From: Lytechinus variegatus
Lineage: Eukaryota; Echinodermata; Echinoidea; Temnopleuroida; Toxopneustidae
NCBI RefSeq assembly: GCF_018143015.1
Contig: NC_054758.1
Span: forward strand, 9,656,501-9,720,500
Direction of reading: 5' to 3'
Length of the DNA: 64,000 nt
A model generated the notes under the pieces. That model did no database searches. It was given only the letters and a program-made list of their open reading frames with translations, and was not told where the DNA came from. Positions within the stretch are counted from its first letter, which is position 1. Every line of letters begins with the position of its first letter. Made by a program: the position numbers and the translations under genes. This document shows positions 10,874-23,900 of this stretch, in pieces.

Positions 10874-11090
10874 ACACTCTAAAAACAAATCAGTCAAAAA
10901 TGACTAGTTAATAGGGTCAGCTGGGAGCAACTTGTCATTCTAGTCATATTTGACTATTTTCTAGTCATATTTTACTAGAACAGAGTTATTTCTGACTAGA
11001 ATATATGTCGGAAATATGAATATCAGTGATTGCCATATCAGTTGCTCCCAGCTGACTACTGTTCCAGTCAATTTGACTGATTTTTTTAAG
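10874..11090. mobile_element. palindromic MITE
   Basis: GGGTCAGCTGGGAGCAACTT at the left is mirrored by AGTTGCTCCCAGCTGACTAC at the right. The outer ends are AATCAGTCAAAAATGACT and AGTCAATTTGACTGATTT. The interior is rich in TAGTCATATTT-type words. Confidence 0.8.
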
Positions 11091-11800
11091 AAAGCATACC
11101 TCCCTCTCTTCTCTATCCGATTTACACTTTCTAGTCCATATAGTACCTTGTTCTCGTCTCAATTTACCCACTCAATGCATTAAAAAATCTTAAATCTTAC
11201 CTCTTTTTGCGAAATCTCTCATAATCCAAATGTAATTACAGTTGTTGAAATCCTCCTTTGAATGTTATTATCCTCAAAAATAGTTTCGAATCACACATTC
11301 TTCTTGTGATTTGGAATAAAAGAGTTTGTTTTGTGACCAGGTGCGGTGGTAAATCGAATCGATGGGGGCCAGACAAAATAAAGGGTCGTACTTTTTTTTA
11401 ACTAAAAAAGAAACAATGACATCATCCCAGGGACATAATAAACTTAAACGAACCATAAATGTACCTCTCTTTTGATACACTGTTTTTTTAAAACATTTTC
11501 TTCTTCATCATCCCCCAACCCATTGCAGGCTGTTGCTCCACCCCCTGGCACTGTCCCTGGCTGTGATATCCTACGCATGCAGAAAAAACACATTAAAGTA
11601 ATATAAAATTTTATATAACCTATAAGCGGTTGTTTTGAACAGAACCGAAAGTAATTACAATTCAAACAACATTGTTCAACTACAATGAATAAAGAAATGA
11701 AACTTCGCTGTCAAAAAAAATGTATTTAAAACTAAAAAAATGTTATGTAACAGAGATTTAGACATAACACTATCTTTTGATTTAAATAGGCAATATTGTA

Positions 11801-12053
11801 CACAGCAAAAACTGTGGTGTTAACTGGTGTCTGGTGTCTGGTGTACATAGAGGACCACGCCAGTTATTTTACACCGGTGTTAAATTGGTGGTGTTAGTTT
11901 TACACCTATAGGTGTTATTACAACACCTTTGGTTGTTACATTTACACTCTTTGGTGTTATGTTCAATCTCTAAGGTGTAATTTTAACACCTCAAGGTGTG
12001 GTCCTCTATTAACACCAATTGGTGTCAGTTTTAACACCACAGTTTACAGTGTA
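11801..12053. mobile_element. palindromic MITE built of GGTGTTA/TAACACC words
   Basis: AACTGTGGTGTTAACTGG at the left is mirrored by TTTTAACACCACAGTTTACAG at the right. The words GGTGT and ACACC occur throughout, and GAGGACCAC pairs with GTGGTCCTC. This is a fold-back structure with no reading frame. Confidence 0.8.
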
Positions 12054-12880
12054 GATACTACATGCAGAGTAAACGACTTATATGTTACAATTTTCAGAAA
12101 TAGGATGCACTAATATAGTTTTAACTTGTCCGCTCCATGCATGATTTCCATATATTTCATGTCTGCGGTTATGACTAAAATGATATTCGGCATTCCGGTA
12201 ATGTATCGGCTGAATAGTTGTGGTTAATTGACTGAAACCATGTCCGCTTATTAACCACTTCAGAAATATCTACGGAACGAACTTTGCCAAGAAAATAGTC
12301 ACTATTTTATCGATAATGTTCCAAAAGTGCAGAAGGCTATCCATACGGAAATATATTATGTATGATCAATTACTAAAAGCATAAAACGGAAATCTCTATA
12401 AACCTTGAAGTAAAACATGTCCTATTTCAAAACACAATAAAGGGTATAAAAATAAACACGCATAATGTATAACACGGCATGCGATCGGGGGGGGGGGGGT
12501 GGGAGTCGAAATCTGAATCACTGGCTTACAGTTTGGGGCACGGGGGCCACGGACTCCCCCACATTTCACGACCAAGGACAAAAAGGAGAAAAACAAGGAA
12601 AAGGGAAAGGGAAAGGAAAAGATAAAATATGATACAATTTTCTGAATATGATATTAAAATCAATCAAAAATTAGATTTTTGTATAAAAGTCACCTTTTTT
12701 TAAAATCCTGACCGTCGTCTGGTCCCCTCTCAAGGTTTCGCTCATTACGCCACTTATGAATAATTGTATTTCAAAAGTTATTTCAAATGAGTAGAACATA
12801 GTAACGGGAAATATATCGCTATAAAGTTTTTTTATTATTTTTTTTTATTTCAGTAAGACCAAGATATTTTGATGTTAGGA

Positions 12881-13023
12881 TGAGATTCATCGATCTTTGC
12901 CTAGATATAAATCTGTCATTGAATTTCGGACGTATGTTAAGTGTGCATTGATGAGATTCATCGATCTTTGCCTTGATATAAATCTGTCATTGAATTTCGG
13001 ACGTATTTTAAGTGTACATTATG
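12881..13023 (+). repeat. two-copy tandem duplication, about 71-bp unit
   Basis: ATGAGATTCATCGATCTTTG starts one copy near 12880 and the next near 12951. The units match to the end (TTAAGTGTRCATT) with only a few substitutions. Confidence 0.85.
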
Positions 13024-13029
13024 TACACT

Positions 13030-13190
13030 TAACATACTGTCCACTGTGTTGGGTAATGTATGTGGGCAAATATTATCCAATTGAGCAAATTTATTACCCA
13101 ATTTGGACAGACTGATTTTAAGCAATAGTTGTGTGGTCAGGTTAAAAATGACATTTTTTTGCCAAACTATTTTAAGGGTGTGGAGACAAG
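13030..13190 (-). mobile_element. interspersed MITE, copy 2 (reverse of 9965-10170)
   Basis: Shares ATACTGTCCACTGTGTTGGG, GAGCAAATTT and AACTATTTTAAGGGTGTGG with the reverse complement of the copy at 9965. It abuts the 71-bp tandem duplication. Confidence 0.7.
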
Positions 13191-14690
13191 ATATTGGACC
13201 AAGGAAAAAGGTTCAAACAAGAATAAAAAAGGTCGAAAACGTGGAGGGATTCTGAGGGTCTGATAGGGTTATGTAAGTAAATTAAATGATGAATGGAATA
13301 AGTTGTATTTTTTAGAATTATATATTTCTCAGGTGGGTAAACATAATTTGACTTTGATTTTAATTTGAGTGAAGTCAGCAAATTTTGAAGTGGATGCTGG
13401 CGAGGCTTTTAACGCAACTGGTATGAGGATAACTTTAAAATTAGCAATATTATTTAAATTCAGTCCAGTACAATTCAGTTAATTTGATTTCAAAATTTGA
13501 GTATGGTTTCCTAAAAATGTTGGTTGGTTGATTTTTGTTGGCGTGTTCGTCTTACATGGATACCCGGTTATAAAGCCAATTCTGATTATTTGTATAAACA
13601 AAGTTCCCTTTAGAGAAATTGTAGTTTGGACACTGCATGTAAAATAAAAAATAAATCATAACGGAGTTGATATATTGATCCATCTTAAATAAAAAAAACT
13701 TAACATACTTTTTTTTCTGAAGACAACTTATCACGCGACACCATCTTGTAACGCACCCTTATTACGACCCAATGTTGTTTTTAAAGTGCATTTGTCTATA
13801 CAGATCAAAACAGACCACGTAGTGATAACTCTTTATCTCACGACAACAATTTACAAAATGTATACAGCTCATTTGCATAACCAGGAAAAACAAATTAGTC
13901 CTTTCCGCCAGTATAACTTCCGGGGGAACAAAGTTAGATAAAGGTGAATTGATTAATCCGACTGTGCGTCTCTATTATAGCTATTATCCACTTCCCCCTG
14001 TTATACCACTTCACAATTTTATGTAGCATGATTATAGTGATGACTTGAGCAGGTTTTATTAGGATTAAACATTTTATAATGAAGGATGCGATTACTTATA
14101 TTGGTGAAATTTACGTATGATTTTAATATTGTCAAAAGAAATAAGTATCGAATTCACATCTTGTTCACAAGCCAAGGAAAAGATTTCTTTGATTGGGTCT
14201 TAATTCTATCACAATTTTTGACGTTTCCGCGTTCTGCGTTTTCTGACAATTTCATGTTTGTTGCATGATTATGTATTGAGCAGATAACCATTTGAAAACA
14301 TTTGAAGAACAGCTTTAATCGGATTTTGTGATAACTGAACTCGAATTTACCACGATCAATTACGTCACTATGACGTAAGAAAACTTTACGGCTCAACATC
14401 CAATCACGACACCCCGATTGCAATTAGGCCTCACAACTATAGGACTAGTACATTTTGATACAGACATTGAGAAATACTATACAATTTTATAGTCGGTCTT
14501 AAAATGAAGAACTTTTAAAAAGGTGACTATTATTAATAGAATATATATGAATTGTTTGTGTAGTAAATAATTTGTTTTGATATAATTGTGTAATATCTGA
14601 CAAAATTATTTTATTTCGGTAATTGGTTTCCCTAAAAAATAATGGATCGATCTACCGCAACTCTAATACCCACCGCTCACTACGTAATGC
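13191..14690. other. intergenic/upstream of NELL, nothing recognised
   Basis: AT-rich DNA without recognisable exons or clear transposon ends. It must contain or adjoin the NELL promoter, but no TATA box or initiator could be assigned with confidence. Confidence 0.5.
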
Positions 14691-14909
14691 ACCTGCATTG
14701 TATTGTACACTTAACTGCAGCTGCATGTTCTGCAAGACAAAACAGTAGATCATTCATTGTAGTTGCGAGAGACCAAGCCAACCGGAGCTAAGCAGAGAAG
14801 TTGGTTGTGGATACTTTTTGTTTTCAGGACTCAGGAACTACAACATAACACCTATACTATTGTATTAAATAGAGAGGACTGGTGCCTTTGTTGGAAGGAA
14901 AAATCGAGA

Positions 14910-14967
14910 ATGGGAACAATGATTGGAGTTGTTCTGGTAGCAGTTTGCTGCTGTCTTTTTGGGAGAG
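14910..14967 (+). CDS. NELL: NELL exon 1: start codon and signal peptide
   Basis: Encodes [19 protein letters not shown], a hydrophobic signal peptide, ending one base into the next codon. The donor is GTAAGAG. The sequence before the ATG is open back to about 14763 without an in-frame ATG, so this start is preferred. Cleavage is probably a few residues into exon 2 (VQS|LG). The 5' UTR extends upstream, limits unknown. Confidence 0.88.
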
Positions 14968-17900
14968 GTAAGAGACTTTCATCCAGGCCTCTTTGCGAGC
15001 GTGAGACTGAGTGAGAGATCGAAGTACACATTACGCCACCCCCGATTACCCCAACCTACCCTCTAAATCCACTATTTAATCTCGGTCCCACCCATAATAT
15101 TTTGTGTATCTGTACCCACAATCGACCATTAGCTTCGTTTATAAATACACTCTTTGGGCAGTGTTTCTTTGACTTTGTGTTTATCTTTTTTTAATCTCTA
15201 ACTTAAGTCTTAGGCTCCAGCTATTAAAGTTACTTTAGATCTAGGCCTACCATTTTTGTTTAGGCCTACCATTCTTGAACTTCTTGTTCTTTGACTCTTC
15301 TCCATGAAAATAGGCAGCCAAATTTCACTTATTTCAATGTAAGGAGCTTCTCCCCATCCTGACCGTGGCTTGACTGGCTTAATTAATGTCCATATGACAT
15401 AGTCTAGATAGATTACCTCGGGTCTGTTGGTGCAGGCTCCACTCCATTTCACTACCGCAATACACTACGCTTCACCTACAGTAACAATGTACCCGAACTT
15501 CGGGACGGTGAACTCGATCGGATATTCTGAGTGACAAAGGTGGGATCAAAAAGTGGTTTATTGAAAAAATTAAAGAAAAACAATATAACAAGAAAGAAAA
15601 AAGGCTTAATTTCTTACTCTTCACCTGTGTTTCACTCCATGTCCATCCTCCGGTTATCCTCAAAATTGGTGATTTTTGGCCAGTATCTCTTTCCTCACAC
15701 ATATTACAGCCGATTTCAAAACATCGCATATCGGAATATGTGATCGAGTTCACCGTCCTGAAGTTCGGGTAGGTGAAGCAGCCATAGTGTATAACGGTAG
15801 TGAAGTGGAGTGGAGCCTGCACGAACATCGCCCAAGGTAAGTCTAGATCTACTATTAGATAGATATATTTAGAAAACCCTAGTTAATATTTATAAATCTA
15901 ATGTTAGTCTACATCTATACAATAATTTTACCAATCAGTTAGTCTGACTTAGATCTATTCTAGTTAAATTTAGATCTGCGCTAAAAAAGTTAAAATTCTT
16001 AGGGCCTAGAATTAATGTTTGTTTGCTATTCAGACATTTTTATTATCTATTTCACTGTTCTAATTCCTCCCTTGATTGATGTCCCAAGTCTAGGTACATG
16101 TATATACGCAGACAAGGAAAGAAGACCTCCAGATGCAGTGACCACTGACCACAACACAAACTTGTAGGCAGATATTCATGAAAAATTCTGACTCAAAATG
16201 GAAAAGAAATATTGAATATTAGGCATCCATGTGACAGCCTCAAAATGCAGCTTTTCTCATAAATATACCAGAATCGTGTGTAAAGAGAATGGGTGCACAG
16301 ACATGGAGCACCATGTTTTTTGTTCAGTTTGAAAATCAGGGGCCTGTTGCATAAAACTTTTTACCTGAGAAAACTCTGTTAAAAACTGAAAACTAAGGTT
16401 AATCTGATTTCGGCCATTGATTTTAACACAGGGCAAAAACTCCGGTGAAAATAACCTGAGTTTTCTCAGGTAAAAAGTTTTATGCAACGGGCCCCAGATG
16501 TTTCTCTCAACTTTTTATGAGATTTTTTGCACACTTTATTATAAGAATATAAGGAGCATTAACTGAAAAATATTTGTGGGTTTATTAAAAAAGATGTATG
16601 TTTAATCTTAAGTTCAATTTTAAAGGAGTGCAGACATGGGCCCCCCTTCATATTAATATTTTCATGTATTTTGTATTTTATTTTGGAACATATTACAGAG
16701 GGCGATAACTGGCCCGAGAAAGTAAAAATTCGAAAATTATAAACCTTCCTCTAACATGTAACCTCCTAAAAGACGTGACCGATGATAATCCTATATCTCC
16801 TCAGCTGGGCTGCAAAAAGCCAGAGTCAATAACTTCCACCCTTGGATTATTACTGCCTTGCACACATCACATCGCCCATCCCCTTTCCTATGTAAACTTT
16901 CGGAGTCTTGTCTAGTGTGTGTGCTATTCCTATGTAATCAAATGGACCTGCCCACCTATTGTGTTTGCTATGTGAGATTAAAATTGATCATCTGCATGAG
17001 GTCATTGCGCTTGTAGTCGATGGAATTTGATACACGTACTGCTTGTCTAATCTGTGTTTTGGTCTGTTACCAAGTGACTGGCAGTGCTGTTGGCGGGTTG
17101 GTCAAATGATATGATGTTTTGTCTGTTTCTATCAATGGACAAAATTTCCCTGTATTTGTATTTGATAGTTGATATGACTTGGGGGGGGGGGGGGTTTAAC
17201 CAGGGAAGTGGGAGTTCTTACTCTCACTTCCCTGGTTTAACATGTACATAATGTAGTGTATGGCTGATCAGGGAATTCCCTGGGCCAATCAGTCGTGCTT
17301 TTAATTGATCATGTTGGGAAAGTAATTAATCAAATAAGATTATTGATGATGGTGCTAATGCAGGGAAAGAAACCACATGTGGGTTTCGGGCATTTTTCAC
17401 CACTGGAAAGCTCAAAAGAGCCCCAGAATATCTCCACTCACTGCAGAGTTGAAACTTTCGTGTATAAAATACAATGTTGCAGATTTGGCCAGTAGCCTAC
17501 ATGTGGGATCAGATGTAATGTACACTATCCCCTGAAAAAAATTGTGCTTTTACATGTAGTACATGTATGTACACAGAAATGTACATGTAGTTCCAGTCAG
17601 CTTTCCAGCTGTCTTTGAAGTTCATCTGATCTTTCACCATTTAGTTGCACAAAGTTAATTTGCATTATAGCCTAGAGGTGAATAATGTATACCCGGTACA
17701 AATAATGACTTTATTTTAGAATATACTATATATGTTGGATGCGGTACTACATGTATAATGTACAGTACATGTTTAATTTAGTACAATCATCTATTGGTAG
17801 TGTGTACCCTTTAAATCAATTTATGAAAGCCTTTGGTGAGGCCTCCCATCCGATTACTCACGCTATTCTTCCATGAAATTGAACTTGGTCAATCTCCTTC

Positions 17901-20900
17901 CAACCTCAATTAGCACTTTCTCCTTAGTCTTGTATCCAGACAATTTCAATATGAATTATTAAACTTGTTAATTTTTCTCATTGTTGACAACTTTGCTGAC
18001 AAAAACAACAACAGCCGCAGATAAGATGGCCCCAAGCCAGCCTAATATTTTACATCATCATCTGGAATGCATAGTTTTTATTATGCCCCTACAAAGTGAT
18101 GTCATACTCATAGTGACTGAAATTGTAATAACAAATTCTGCTTTTATAAAGGGGCAGTGCATGCAATTTTTTATGACATTGATGTCATTCCATCGTTGTG
18201 ATTGAATAGATGAATTGCATCACCTTGTATTGAAGACAGAGCTCGGGAGTGGCCGATCGAGAGAGGTAAAAATCTTTGAGGCCGACAGTGAGAGTCCTGT
18301 ACGGCTCTGAGCCAGGCTATAGGATATCCAATTAGTCATTGTAGTTTTATTGAGAAGATGATTTCAAGCCAACTAAGCCAACTACTCTGTCACTCTCTGG
18401 ATGATTGTATGACGGTTGGGTAGTGGGTCATGTCATGTAGGCATTACTTTTGTAGGAGCCTACCATTTTCAAATATTTCAAAGTGTTTTTTCAATGTTAG
18501 AAGGGTGGAAAATATGATAATAATAATAACAGAAAATAGAAAAAATAGAATTATTTGCAATTACGTAGCAAGTTTAAAGTGATGTAAGCACCTTTGTACA
18601 TACATGTACATACAGAGCTTTATCGCTCAACCATGTATTAGTATGTACTGTACATGTAGGCTGCTACATGTATATTACAAAAATAGTAGGAATAAGAAAT
18701 ATTCAAGTACATGTACATGTATTAAAGTGTGCAATTACAGTATATATTTGTATAAGAAAAAAAAACACGAAGACAGAATTCATAAAATAGGAAGAGAAAT
18801 AATGAAATGAAAAATATTATGTTTGTATTACTGTACATGTATGTCCATGTGACTTCCAGGAATTCATTTTGTGTTATAAAAAAGCTCAAATAATCCGCAC
18901 CTTTGACCATGGAGGTTGAACCTCCATTGTATATTTGAAAACAACACAGTAGCTCTCCTCTGACATTCCTCGAATTTCTAATCACTTCAACTGAGAATGC
19001 TCCTGGGAAATTGAAAAGACCTGTTCCCACTATAATTATTATCTCCAAGACTTGAACTGTACGGTCTAGGCCTACCGGTACACATAATATGTCGCCGTAT
19101 GACTTGAGTGTCAAATCTGAATAGTAATCCAGTTTGAGACATTTTGACTACCCTGCGTACGTAAAATTGCTGTTTTTAATGAATCTCTTGCAAAAACTTG
19201 AATAGTACCAGTGTTAATATTTGTCAGATCTGTGTTTTATCCTCTCTGGTGTTTAGTGTACACATTGTAAAATTGTATATTTTTTTGGAAACAAACAGTA
19301 TATTTTTGGATGGATCATGGATGCTGCTTTTCTTTTTACCCATTCACATGTACAAAGTATGTTTAGTTATTGAGTGTGAACAGGGCTTTGTTTTGACATG
19401 AAAATGGAAGTAATGAAATATTAGGAGATTGATGCAGAGAACTGCACTTGCATGGGATTTATTGCTGAAATGATTCAATGAATCCATATTCTTTGTATGA
19501 CTGTGTTTATATTTTGAGTGTGAAAGGGGGCATTGGAAATTTAAATAGAAGGAAATGAAAGTTTCAGACTGTAGATGAATAGCCCCTACACGTCATACAC
19601 AGAGAATGCCCTTTCTATTGGCATGATCACCACTAGAACCATTCACTGTATTTTATTCGGTGTCATTGTTTCTGTTTTGAGCAAGAAGGGGGTTGAAAAA
19701 AAAATTGCAGGAAATCATTCCAGAGATCTGCTTTTAAGTTCTACAGAAATTACTGCTGTAGACTACAATATCAGTTAATATTTTGAGTGTGAAGAGGGCT
19801 CTCTTGAGATTAAGCTGAAACCTAATCCAAGATTCTGGAGATCAGTATCTTGGAAATGTCAGTCATATTGAAGAGGGTTATTAGAGTCTATGATTTATGA
19901 CCAGCTTAAAACATGTCTGGAGTTTATGACAGGAAGACTTCAATCAGTTTCACTCTGTTTCAGCTCTCCTCAGAAGGAATAAAATGGAAGATGAAAAATA
20001 ATAAACGTGGATGAATCATAATCCCAATTTTTGGAATTGTTTCCATTCCATAAAAGTGAAGGAAACACCTTGGGTAAAAACCATTTGACTATTGAACCTT
20101 CTTCAGTTCATATCGTATCCTGGTATACGTGTACATGTACAGTAGTACAACATTATTCTTTTAAACAGTTGCACCCCCAATTGTGCACCCCTCTTGAGCA
20201 TACATTCATGCTGTATATGTACATTGTAGCACCATTTTCCAGGTAAGCAGATGGTTGAAATGAAAATTCACATCTTTTCTATTTTATGAAATGAAATATA
20301 TGGGAAGATGATAATGCATAAGAATGTTGGACTGTTCATCTGAATGATTTTAATTTAGATGCTTCAAATACACTTGTAGGTGTTGGTGTGCATATTCTAG
20401 TGTTGTCGATGATGAAATAGAGGGTGTATGGCATACAGGTATGTACATTGCATTTGTACATTGCAAAGTTGGTAGACCCCAAACCTACATGTAAGTTTGG
20501 TTTTTAATCTCCTGTACATGTTGGTATATAAGTTCCCTTTTTTGTGTTACATGTTTTAAAAAATGATTTTCAGGGAACATCTTGACAGTAGTTTTCACTG
20601 ACAAATTTGCACTTAGCCAATCAAATGCAAGGATTTCAGCAGCTTATAACAAACAGTCAATGGACATCATTGAGTATTTTGTTTTGTGAAATGCTACTCT
20701 GGTGCTGCAATCTCTAGTCTCCTCCTTGTGTGCCTCCACAAAGCTTTCTATTAATAAATCCAATTAAATCTGAGATGGGATTAAGATTAAAGCTCATCAA
20801 ATGAACTTAATATTTCATCCATCATATATCAAAGCCGTCTGTCATTTGTGTGGGTTTACCAGTATCTATAGCAATTAGAACGTGAGCTTGCCTGAAAACC

Positions 20901-23900
20901 TTTTTATTTTATAGAGTTGACAATTTCTGATCAATCACATCTCTTAACTCCTACATTTGTAATTAAAATGCAAAAGGGGGCTTTTAAAAACATTTCCCCT
21001 TTCTCGAAACGCCTTTGGCTGATTGAACTAAAGATAATCTTAGTATTAGTTGCACAATTTAAATGTTCTATATAAAAAGGTCAGAGACAGCAAAATGGTT
21101 TGAAAAAAAGAGAAGATTTATTAGGAGGAAGAAAGAGAGGAAACACTTGTAATACAACAGAGAAAATACAACAAGAATATAAAGGACGTAATGCATTGAA
21201 CTCCATACCCAACAGGCATTGTTTTGAAAATGTTCCAATTCTAAAGATACTTAACTAATACATGTAGTTTCCTCACCAAGTTTGTTTCCTATTTCCTTGC
21301 TAGAGAATGATTTTTGAAGTCTACTTTTGGCTTCTGACCAAAGAATGATAAAGGTTTAGATTTATAAAGGTAGAACTTCTCAGACCTTTTCGATCAGAAT
21401 TCCCTGACATCTGGACATGGTTTTACAAAGGGGAATTGTGAAAGAAAATTCCAGATTGTTTATCATATACCTGTAACATTGTAGGAAATTTTGACAACGA
21501 AGTTAAGATCACTCAATGCCTAGTTGGAATTGTTATAGTTTTCGATAAAAAATGAAATAATGCATTAATTTCTTCATTTTAATTATCCAAATGTTATACA
21601 TCATGTACATGTTCTACCAATTTGTTCCTTATTTCCCTGAAAATGATTTTGAAGTCTAGCTGTGGTTTTACAGCATACGTGAAGTATGGAATGATTAAAT
21701 TAATTTGCATGTACTTACACTGTAGTTTGTACTGTACATTATAGGAACAAAGAAAAAGAAAAATGAAGGGAAATTTGTCAGATTTTAGGTGCACCATCTT
21801 GTAGACAGTTTTCATTTGGAAAAAGCAGCAATTTTATCTCTTATCCTAGATCAAAGAGTAGCTCGGTGCTAAGATGATATCTTCTCCAATCAATTTGTTC
21901 CTCATTTCCTTGAAAATGATTTTGAAGTCTAGCCGTGGTTTTTGCGGTTTTGGTGGTGAACTCCTGCAGAGATGATTGTAAGATATATGAGGGTAATCCC
22001 CTGAACACACCTCAACATACCAACCCTTTCTTGCTGCCAAAATGATGTTATCAGTGATTAGTCTGTAGGCACAGACCCTGGTTTATCGCTAAAGTGCATA
22101 AAATGCATAGTTAATAAAAAAGTATTTAAGACTTTTACTAGATTTATATGTGGCTTCTCTTCTTTGGCATCATTTATGCAACCTCATATTAAAGCCAGAA
22201 TCACTAGAAATATGAATCATGATTACAAATTCAAACATAAATCACGGTAGCTGCAGAATCAGGGTTTAATCGACCCTCATTCTAACCATGGACCTACTAC
22301 AACTGGAGTAGGTACACCTTCTATTAAAAACTGTTTCTCCCTCACTTCAGGCCTATCTGTTGCTACTATAGCCTTCATGTACATGTAAATGCACCTTTTG
22401 ACATGGACAGGTTATACATGTAATTTTATTATTTTATTTTATTATTATTTTTCATTCATTCCTTCTTTCGTTTGTTCGTTCGTTCATTCGTTCGTTCATT
22501 CATTCATTCATTCAATTATACATGTACATGTATATACATGTATATTTTTTTGGAGGGATGCTGGTCTTGTGGGTTTGGAAGTTAGTCTCCTCCCTACATG
22601 TAAACATGGTATAATTTGATGAAGTATCAGATTTGAGTCTGTGCTTTTAATACAGACTAAGCAGTGGGTGTGTCCACACTGCAGGCACCAATTGAATCCT
22701 CCACTTTTTACAATGTAGGCCTACTGCATTCAATCAACACCCTTTTTACTCTAAAAAAAATCAAAGAACTTTAGTTTTAACAGTGTGCACAGTACCCTTA
22801 ATTGCACCTACAATGTATATTATGTAGTGTCATTTGATACTATAAAAAATGTGGATGTGCCATTTTTCTTGAATTATTTAGGTTTCTGCCATACATACAT
22901 GTATACATGTATATCTAAATCCAAAATTATACCCCCTATTTCTGATTTCATGTTCACATATTTCTTAAAACTGCAATCACATCATGCATTCCTACATGTA
23001 CATGTAACTCGACCATCTACCCTTCTTTTGTGTTAGTTGTACATATTACAGAAATAGTTGAATACCTCTAATTGCTCTGCCATGCTTGTAGAAAATTCTT
23101 AAACTGAACAACACTTTATATATTGTAATTTCATTTACTCTCCCACTCACACACTCACAAATATAACATTATAAGAGTTGTTTGTAAGTTGGGGGCGAGA
23201 TAACAATGGTCAAGATCTTTTTTTTTAACTTTTCCATGCTTGGAACTTTGCACATCTATTGAATTTACTCAAGATAATTGACATAGATGTGCGGGATGTT
23301 TTACACCACATATCGACCCGCTGTCCCAATCTTTCTCGGCATCCATCGATATGTGTTCCCACGTCTGGTGGGCGTGTGGGAGTAGTGTGGGGAGGATGTA
23401 TTACGTTTAATTGGATGGGATCGTGGGAGATGTGGAGTTACATTACAGGCAAACATTGCAATGGGACTACACTGATGAAATGAAGTGAGAACTAATTGAA
23501 CAGGTGGGCGAGATAATGCTTATCTAGCTGCAGTGTGAGAAATAAACGAGGGCAGCGGGCGATTGTGCTCTCACGACACACCAACTCGCCCCTAAATTTC
23601 CCTAAATTGAATGCTTTGGGACGACCATCTTTTCTGAAGTTGCCCAAGATCTGCCACAAACGATATTCAAGAAAGTTTTAATAGAAAATCAATTTTCAAC
23701 ATACAACTGGTGCAGCAAAATAATAAAAAATACAGCAATACAGAATTTCTTGTTGTACAAAAAATACATTGTAGCTTTTCAAATGAAAGAAATACATGTA
23801 GCCCCCCAATTCTATTATCACCCCTATTCTGAATAAAAATATGGCCCCTTTTAATAAAATAGAAATGACTTCCTACCCTGTCTGTTTTCACACCTGCTCA